NCBI GenBank assembly: GCA_910576985.1 | Contig: CAJTLA010000068.1 | Span: 1-5,321, forward strand | Source: an uncultured Bacilli bacterium | GTDB taxonomy: Bacteria > Bacillota_I > Bacilli_A > RF39 > UBA660 | DNA: 5,321 nucleotides | Direction of reading: 5' to 3' | Shown: positions 1 to 4,042 of the stretch, piece by piece | Layout of the letters: each line of letters opens with the position of its first letter | Position numbering within the stretch: the first letter of the stretch is position 1 | Translations under genes and position numbers: made by a program | The notes under the pieces: model-generated | Told to the model about the DNA's origin: nothing | Seen by the model: only the letters and a program-made list of their open reading frames with translations | Database searches by the model: none

Positions 1-77
1 TCAACCGATCCTATTTTCTCTTTTACCTTACCCCATTCATCATACACATAAGTATTCAATATTTCATTCGAAGAATC
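1..77. repeat. 77-bp terminal direct repeat, left copy
   Basis: Identical base for base to 5245-5321, the other end of the window. It lies within Rhs core coding sequence. Confidence 0.97.
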
Positions 78-629
78 CACAATTGATACCGTATCTCCAT
101 GACCATTATATAAATAATAATCCTTACTTCCAGTATCTCTTGAAACCAAAGATAACCCATATTGATTGTGCGCTAATTCATTGTTATTTGAATCTAATTC
201 TAAAATGACATTCATTCCTTCATATACATATTTGATAACTGAATCCCCATTTTTCTTTTGAATTCGTTTTCCTTCTCCATTATAAACATATTGAGTCTCT
301 ACACCATCTACAATAGACTTCACTAACTCATTATGATCATTATATGTATTACTTTGCTTCAAAATAGAATCAACAGTTTCAGTTAACTGATTTCCATTAT
401 TGTCATATGTATATTGAGTCGTATGAACAACTTCTCCCTCTGTCTCAGACACACTTAACAAACGATCATTAAAATCATATGTATAATCCTTTGTTGTAGC
501 TCCTACTTCCTGAATTCGATTTCCTACTTTATCATAACTATACATAGTTATATTTTCTAAACCATCAGTAATCGTACTCAATCGATTTAAGACATCATAA
601 GTATAACTGATTTCTTCTCCTTTTTCAAT
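1..629 (-). CDS. Rhs YD-repeat segment, open at the left window edge
   Basis: 209 codons with no stop from the Ile codon at 629 to the window edge; the frame is open back to a TAA at 698-696. No credible start or ribosome site is seen, so it is a displaced Rhs piece or part of a larger gene. YD-type units appear as YTYDVLNRL, YSYDKVGNRI, YTYDFNDRLL, YTYDNNGNQL, TYNDHNEL, YVYNGEGKRI, YVYEG, YLYNGHGDTV and YVYDEWG. In known Rhs proteins such repeats form the beta-cocoon that encloses the toxin. The last 25 codons are identical to the first 25 codons visible in the Rhs frame at the right window edge, and the phase is the same. Joined there, one reading frame of 610 residues ending at 4041 would result, carrying YD repeats, core and toxin A. 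Confidence 0.8.
   Translation of the reverse strand, partial: MEKGEEISYTYDVLNRLSTITDGLENITMYSYDKVGNRIQEVGATTKDYTYDFNDRLLSVSETEGEVVHTTQYTYDNNGNQLTETVDSILKQSNTYNDHNELVKSIVDGVETQYVYNGEGKRIQKKNGDSVIKYVYEGMNVILELDSNNNELAHNQYGLSLVSRDTGSKDYYLYNGHGDTVSIVDSSNEILNTYVYDEWGKVKEKIGSV
575..626. repeat. 52-bp YD-repeat homology block at the start of the left-edge Rhs fragment
   Basis: Partner of 2582-2633. Upstream of it, the TTGGCTTTTCTT terminator tail is also shared in both places, so the two fragments start at an equivalent point. Confidence 0.9.
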
Positions 630-668
630 TTTTTTAATTACCAATTTCAAAATATTTACATAAAAGAA

Positions 669-695
669 AAGCCAACCAATTGATTGACCTAACTT
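669..695 (-). terminator. Weak hairpin at the same cassette boundary as the terminator at 2669-2698
   Basis: AAGTTAG (695-689) can pair with TTGGCTT (675-669) using several G-U pairs, followed by TTCTTTTAT. The 3' arm and T-tract match those at 2669-2698. It looks like a decayed or diverged copy of that terminator, after the 357-residue gene and the small ORF and before the next Rhs stretch. Confidence 0.35.
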
Positions 696-705
696 TTATT
701 TCAAA

Positions 706-795
706 TTATTCACCAATGACAAATTGTTCAAATCCTTCTGGAATCTTAGCACCTTCCATAGCAGGATCGCCAACTGCTCCAAACTGTGTATTCAC
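706..795 (-). pseudogene. 29-codon ORF or gene remnant after the immunity gene
   Basis: A GTG-initiated frame (V-N-T-Q-F-G-A-V-G-D-P-A-M...E-Q-F-V-I-G-E, TAA at 708-706) begins 9 nt after the TAA of the 357-residue gene and is in the same frame. AAGGAA just upstream could serve as a ribosome site. Its base composition is visibly less AT-rich than its surroundings and looks like coding sequence. It could be a tiny gene, the surviving 3' end of a displaced immunity gene, or a former C-terminal extension cut off by the TAA. I do not recognise it. Confidence 0.4.
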
Positions 796-804
796 ATTTT
801 TTCC

Positions 805-1878
805 TTAATTTTGCTTTTCTATCACATTTGGACTCCAATTAAATATTTCTGTATTCAACAAATCATCTATAACATCATACGCATGAGTAAAATTTTTTAA
901 CCAACATACTGCTAATGTTATCACTTTTGATCTATAAAACTCATCATCACTATAATCTTTAGGATTTCTTTCTACATAATAAGTAAATCCACGTCCATCT
1001 GTCGGTAAACTTGATTTTTCGACATCATATGAATAGTCTTCTTCTCCATCATAAGTTTCTGGATTATAACAGTACAATCCTAAATAATAATTGTCATCAT
1101 AAACAAATAACACATCTGTACGTTCTCCAGACTCTCTTTCAGAGGTAGCACGCATTTCATCAAATCCACAAAAAATAGCATCCTCTGGTTTCATATCAAT
1201 TGTATCAATATCAATTAAAAATGTTTTCACATGCAACTCATCTTCAAAACATAAATAATGCACTATTTTCTCACGGCAATTAAAATTTATAATATTTCCA
1301 TTTAATCTTACATGTATATCCCCAAATGGAGTACTAATTGATTCTACAGAACCACATTTCACTATTTCTCCATTACTCATATCTACCTTCTTTTTTCCTT
1401 CAAAATCAATATTTTTCATCCATATTGCTTTTAAATATTTTCCGTCTTCTAATACGGCAACCGTATCTGTACAAAATTCTACTGCTACATCATTCTCGTT
1501 TGCATTATCATCTCCAATACATATCATATTCTGTTCTTTATCAACATAAGTTGACCAATCTTCTACATACGATTCGTTACCATGATACAAATCATTTTCA
1601 AGATATAGTGCTCCTTTAAATGACCTTGGAAATTTTAAATTTCTCTTAATCCATGTATCACTATCAATAGAGCCACCAAAACCCATAGCTTTTCGTGTCA
1701 TAACTGAAAAATATAATCTATAACGTCCAATATACATTCCAAAATCTCCCACAAAAAACCGTGACAACCTTGACTGAAAATTAATTCCAGTAATGTTATA
1801 AAATACACTTCCTTCATAACAAATTTCATTATTGCTTGCTTTTAAAGTATAATGTTTGTTTATTTTTTGATTATTCAT
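805..1878 (-). CDS. Putative two-domain immunity protein for the Ntox50-like toxin
   Basis: 357 residues, acidic, predicted soluble and cytosolic. Residues 48-161 are the same domain as in the protein at 4036-3200, gapless and 55% identical. From about residue 167 onward it is unrelated to that protein. This second domain has recognisable blocks such as LIDIDTIDM, DAIFCGFDEMR, DVLFVYDD..YLGLYCYNPET, EKSSLPTDGRG.TYYVERNPKDYS and KVITLAVCWLKNF. I cannot name the family. The start is supported by AAAGGA with 6-nt spacing. The gene lies 110 bp after the cassette B stop, which places it as that toxin's immunity partner (inference). Its own strong ribosome site, unlike its toxin neighbour, would let it be made without the toxin if transcribed. 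Confidence 0.82.
   Translation of the reverse strand: MNNQKINKHYTLKASNNEICYEGSVFYNITGINFQSRLSRFFVGDFGMYIGRYRLYFSVMTRKAMGFGGSIDSDTWIKRNLKFPRSFKGALYLENDLYHGNESYVEDWSTYVDKEQNMICIGDDNANENDVAVEFCTDTVAVLEDGKYLKAIWMKNIDFEGKKKVDMSNGEIVKCGSVESISTPFGDIHVRLNGNIINFNCREKIVHYLCFEDELHVKTFLIDIDTIDMKPEDAIFCGFDEMRATSERESGERTDVLFVYDDNYYLGLYCYNPETYDGEEDYSYDVEKSSLPTDGRGFTYYVERNPKDYSDDEFYRSKVITLAVCWLKNFTHAYDVIDDLLNTEIFNWSPNVIEKQN
1378..1390 (-). promoter_or_regulatory. Possible internal ribosome site and ATG at the domain boundary of the 357-codon gene
   Basis: GAAGGT (1390-1385) is followed after AGAT by an in-frame ATG (Met167), six residues past the end of the shared N-terminal domain. The position corresponds to the similar signal at 3538-3524 in the related gene. 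It may be chance in Lys/Glu-rich coding sequence. Confidence 0.25.
1396..1737 (-). repeat. Shared immunity N-terminal domain, copy 2
   Basis: The 342 bp encoding residues 48-161 of the 357-codon gene, partner of 3533-3874. Similarity stops at the F-E-G residues just before the switch to a different C-terminal domain. Confidence 0.85.
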
Positions 1879-1884
1879 ACTAAT

Positions 1885-1890
1885 TCCTTT
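1885..1890 (-). promoter_or_regulatory. Ribosome binding site of the 357-residue immunity gene
   Basis: AAAGGA on the minus strand, 6 nt before the ATG at 1878. It fixes the start codon and contrasts with the absence of such a site before cassette B. Confidence 0.65.
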
Positions 1891-1988
1891 CGTTTCATCT
1901 CAATTTTAAATTCTATTTTCTATTTATTTCTTTTAAATAATAAATTTGATGATGCAGTTTTAATAAAGTATTTATTTTTTTCATACTT

Positions 1989-2636
1989 TTACTTATTTGG
2001 CCTAGCTGGTACAATATGTGCTCCATCTTTTGAATAATGTACTATTCCAACTGTTGTATCTAATACCACCTTTCCATCCTTGCTTTTGTATTTGCCTATG
2101 ACTGTACCGAAATCTACTCTTTCTCTATTATTCTGTATAACCTTACCTTTTCCAGAATATTCATTAACTAATCTTTGAACTTCTTCTATTGGAATACTCA
2201 GAGTCCCCTTGCCGTTTGAATTAGTTCCTTCACTTTCAATATGCTCCAGATATTTCTTCTCCTTTATTGTTAAATCTCTCATATCCAATGTTAACAATTT
2301 TTTGACACCAGAAATATCATAACCTAAACTTCGAGTCAATGATAATGAATCGACCTCTACATTTCGTAAACCATTGTACAGCTTCAAATTCCCAATCGTA
2401 TTTACAGTATCTATAGCCCCAAACTTCTGCAAATTATATCTCTGTTCTACAGACACTCCATGTTTTACTTGATTCCAATAATTTTGATATCCAGATGCAT
2501 CTACTTTACTCATTCCACCAAATGATGATGGACTTGCTACTTTATCATAATTATAAGTTGTTACATTTCCACCAATAACTATACTCAACCGATTTAAGAC
2601 ATCATAAGTATAACTAATTTCTTCTCCTTTTTCCAT
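1989..2636 (-). CDS. Orphan chimeric Rhs C-terminal cassette with Ntox50-like toxin domain (cassette B)
   Basis: 215 codons from ATG 2636. Residues 1-33 are one YD-repeat unit (E-K-G-E-E-I-S-Y-T-Y-D... to Y-N-Y-D-K-V) matching the left-edge Rhs stretch. Residues 34-73 then jump to the S-P-S-S-F-G...YWNQVK(H)G...EQRYNLQKFG linker also found in cassette A. Missing relative to A are all other YD repeats, the Rhs core, the DPxG cleavage motif and the hydrophobic segment, so it cannot act as a delivered toxin by itself. Residues ~126-213 resemble the polymorphic toxin type 50 (Ntox50) family, assigned by others to the BECR fold of predicted ribonucleases: an H-I-(x)3-G-T-N element, L-V-N-E-Y-S-G-K-G, then V-H-Y-S-K-D-G-A-H-I-V-P-A-R-P at the end. 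That assignment is from memory of the family pattern. An in-frame TAA two codons before the ATG and the lack of a Shine-Dalgarno suggest a silent donor cassette. Confidence 0.78.
   Translation of the reverse strand: MEKGEEISYTYDVLNRLSIVIGGNVTTYNYDKVASPSSFGGMSKVDASGYQNYWNQVKHGVSVEQRYNLQKFGAIDTVNTIGNLKLYNGLRNVEVDSLSLTRSLGYDISGVKKLLTLDMRDLTIKEKKYLEHIESEGTNSNGKGTLSIPIEEVQRLVNEYSGKGKVIQNNRERVDFGTVIGKYKSKDGKVVLDTTVGIVHYSKDGAHIVPARPNK
2417..2550. repeat. 134-bp homology block in the linker of cassette B
   Basis: Partner of 4457-4590, exactly 2040 bp (680 codons) away in direct orientation. Similarity ends abruptly on both sides: at the toxin boundary and at the Y-D-K-V junction. Confidence 0.93.
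2582..2633. repeat. 52-bp YD-repeat homology block at the start of cassette B
   Basis: 50 of 52 bases match 575-626. It encodes the E-K-G-E-E-I-S-Y-T-Y-D-V-L-N-R-L-S unit at which both downstream Rhs fragments begin. Confidence 0.9.
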
Positions 2637-2668
2637 TTTTTAATCAATCATTTGATGGAATCCTTACA

Positions 2669-2698
2669 TATAAGAAAAGCCAATCAACAAACTGGCTT
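2669..2698 (-). terminator. Rho-independent terminator after the cassette A immunity genes
   Basis: On the minus strand AAGCCAGT (2698-2691) pairs with ATTGGCTT (2684-2677) in an 8-bp stem including one G-U, with a 6-base loop, followed by TTCTTATAT. It lies 96 bp after the stop of the 113-residue gene and about 35 bp before the orphan cassette B. This would close the cassette A operon and leave cassette B poorly transcribed. Confidence 0.65.
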
Positions 2699-2793
2699 AA
2701 TCCTTAGATAGCATTATAAACAAATAATAAATTACTCCACGGATTTTTTCTGACATATTTTTATAGCAAAAACCAAATAATTAAAATTACATT

Positions 2794-3135
2794 TTAAATC
2801 ATACTATATACATTTTTAATTTCTATCTCATCCCATATATCTATAAAATGATTTCCATCTATCAATGCATACATAATCAAAATTCTCATAAGTTCAAATT
2901 GTACCTGTGATTTTAACGAAGGACAAACCAGTAAAAACTGATCCTTATTAGGATAAATTTGGTATAGCACACTTTTGTAATCAAATTCTACTCTATATCC
3001 CATCTCGCAAACAATTTCCAAAGATGCTATTGTATGCTCTTCTTTCAATATTTTAATCATAGCATCACAATATGCCTCTACCCTATCGTTTTTTGAGTCC
3101 TGTTCTCCATCAATAAATTGACTAATATCCTCCAT
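2794..3135 (-). CDS. Small putative immunity protein, free copy of the C-terminal domain of its upstream neighbour
   Basis: 113 residues, acidic, soluble, with no signal peptide or membrane helix. It matches residues 171-278 of the preceding protein along its whole length, about 42 of 92 aligned positions identical by hand count, with one single-residue gap near the I-Y-P motif. Conserved blocks are AY..AM.K, LEIV, VEF.YK..LY.IYP, LVC, LIMY.(L/M)IDG and IDI.DE. I do not know a named family. The start is supported by AAAGGA ten bases upstream. It probably belongs to the same transcript as cassette A and ends 96 bp before a terminator. Likely roles, by inference: a second immunity gene against a variant of toxin A, or an immunity gene left after its own toxin cassette was lost. 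The divergence argues against a very recent duplication. Confidence 0.75.
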   Translation of the reverse strand: MEDISQFIDGEQDSKNDRVEAYCDAMIKILKEEHTIASLEIVCEMGYRVEFDYKSVLYQIYPNKDQFLLVCPSLKSQVQFELMRILIMYALIDGNHFIDIWDEIEIKNVYSMI

Positions 3136-3145
3136 ATTTTATTAT

Positions 3146-3151
3146 TCCTTT
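3146..3151 (-). promoter_or_regulatory. Ribosome binding site of the 113-residue gene
   Basis: AAAGGA on the minus strand, 10 nt upstream of the ATG at 3135, preceded by an A-rich stretch. It supports independent translation of this gene. Confidence 0.6.
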
Positions 3152-3199
3152 CTTTTTACTTTATCATATCCTTATTTTTTCTGTCTAATCGGTTATAAT

Positions 3200-4036
3200 C
3201 TATCCATATAAATGCTCAAATTTTAGCTCATCCATTATATCTATCAAATACTTTCCGTCTATCATAGAATACATAATTAATTCTCTACTAGTATCAAAAC
3301 CCATCTCTAAATCTATCTTAGAACAAACTAAGAAAACCTGATTATCAGGATAAATTCCATATAATAATCCTTTATATTTAAACTCTACTTCGCAGCCCAG
3401 TCTAATAACGATTTCTAAAGTAGAAATAGATTGCTTCTCCCAAAATTCTTTCACCATTGCATTATAGTATGCACACATTCTATTATCGCTTGGAGTTGTT
3501 TCCATAAATCGAAAAATTCCTTTCATCGGTTCACCTTCAAATTCAATATTTTTTATCCATATTGTTTTTAAATATTTTCCCTCTTCTAATACTGCAATAA
3601 TATTAGCACAAAATTCTACTGCTACATCATTTTCTTTTTGATGATAATCGCCAATGCATATTATGTTTTTTACTTTATCAAAATATGTGGACCAATATTT
3701 GATATATTTTTCACTTTGATTTTCTAATTCATCATTAAGATATAATTCTCCTTTCACTGATACAGGAAGTTCTAAATTTTTATTGATCCATTTTTTATAA
3801 CTATTAAAACCACTAAACCTTTTGGCCTTTTTAGAAGTAACAGAAAATGATAACATCATATATCCTATATAAAGATTAAAACTATCATCTTTTATTTCTG
3901 TTTCACAATCTTTTTCAAATATAAATTTTAAATTACAATATTTAATTTTTCCACTCAACTCTTTCTCGTTTTTTAAGATATTAAAACAATAATCTTTATT
4001 TATGCCATATACATTCAATGCATTCATCATTTCCAT
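3200..4036 (-). CDS. Putative two-domain immunity protein for cassette A
   Basis: 278 codons from the first ATG, no signal peptide or membrane segment, so probably cytosolic. I do not recognise a named family; the immunity role is inferred from its position right after an Rhs toxin tip. Residues 55-168 align without gaps to 48-161 of the protein at 1878-805, with 63 of 114 identical by hand count. Shared blocks include YIG, W-S-T-Y, ICIGD, ENDVAVEFC and a GKYLK..W.KNI.FEG end. Residues 171-278 align instead to the whole 113-residue product at 3135-2794, about 45% identical, sharing LEIV, VEF.YK, IYP, LIMY and the ID I.DE tail. The protein is therefore a fusion of two exchangeable domains. Its stop (TAG) lies 64 bp before the next gene. 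The true start is probably the third or fourth codon (see the ribosome site at 4037-4042). Confidence 0.82.
   Translation of the reverse strand: MEMMNALNVYGINKDYCFNILKNEKELSGKIKYCNLKFIFEKDCETEIKDDSFNLYIGYMMLSFSVTSKKAKRFSGFNSYKKWINKNLELPVSVKGELYLNDELENQSEKYIKYWSTYFDKVKNIICIGDYHQKENDVAVEFCANIIAVLEEGKYLKTIWIKNIEFEGEPMKGIFRFMETTPSDNRMCAYYNAMVKEFWEKQSISTLEIVIRLGCEVEFKYKGLLYGIYPDNQVFLVCSKIDLEMGFDTSRELIMYSMIDGKYLIDIMDELKFEHLYG
3524..3538 (-). promoter_or_regulatory. Possible internal ribosome site and ATG at the domain boundary of the 278-codon gene
   Basis: GAAGGTGA (3538-3531) is followed after ACCG by an in-frame ATG at 3526-3524, which is Met171. This Met is where similarity to the free 113-residue protein begins, and it aligns with that protein's own start. 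The bases also encode the E-G-E-P linker, so the match could be chance. If used, it would release the C-terminal domain alone. Confidence 0.3.
3533..3874 (-). repeat. Shared immunity N-terminal domain, copy 1
   Basis: The 342 bp encoding residues 55-168 of the 278-codon gene are paralogous to 1396-1737. The encoded domains align gaplessly at 55% identity, while sequence on the 3' side is unrelated. Confidence 0.85.
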
Positions 4037-4042
4037 CCTTTC
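4037..4042 (-). promoter_or_regulatory. Ribosome binding site overlapping the toxin A stop codon
   Basis: GAAAGG begins inside the TGA stop of cassette A and abuts the first ATG (4036), which is too close to use. It sits 6 nt from the ATG at 4030 and 9 nt from the ATG at 4027, so one of these is the likelier start of the immunity gene. The overlap implies translational coupling of toxin and immunity. Confidence 0.6.

Noticed and set aside
1338..1619. Plus-strand open frame of 93 codons
   Set aside because: Antisense shadow of the 357-residue immunity gene. Its translation is rich in Leu/His/Tyr/Ser, as expected from the complement of AT-rich coding sequence, with no ribosome site.
1965..1989. 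Inverted repeat AAAGTAT...ATACTTT after the cassette B stop as a terminator
   Set aside because: Seven-bp stem with a single G-C pair, an 11-base A-rich loop and no T-tract. Not convincing as a terminator.
1852..2037. Plus-strand open frame of 61 codons over the cassette B/immunity intergenic region
   Set aside because: Phe/Leu/Tyr-rich translation from AT-rich intergenic DNA and the ends of two genes, with no supporting start signal.
2713..2718. Perfect TATAAT on the minus strand as a -10 box
   Set aside because: No acceptable -35 at 16-18 bp (CGTGGA at best), and a terminator follows immediately. TATAAT is common by chance in sequence this AT-rich.
2697..2756. 19-codon minus-strand frame (M-S-E-K-I-R-G...) between the 113-residue gene and the terminator
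   Set aside because: No ribosome site, and it ends inside the terminator stem. It is too short to separate from chance.
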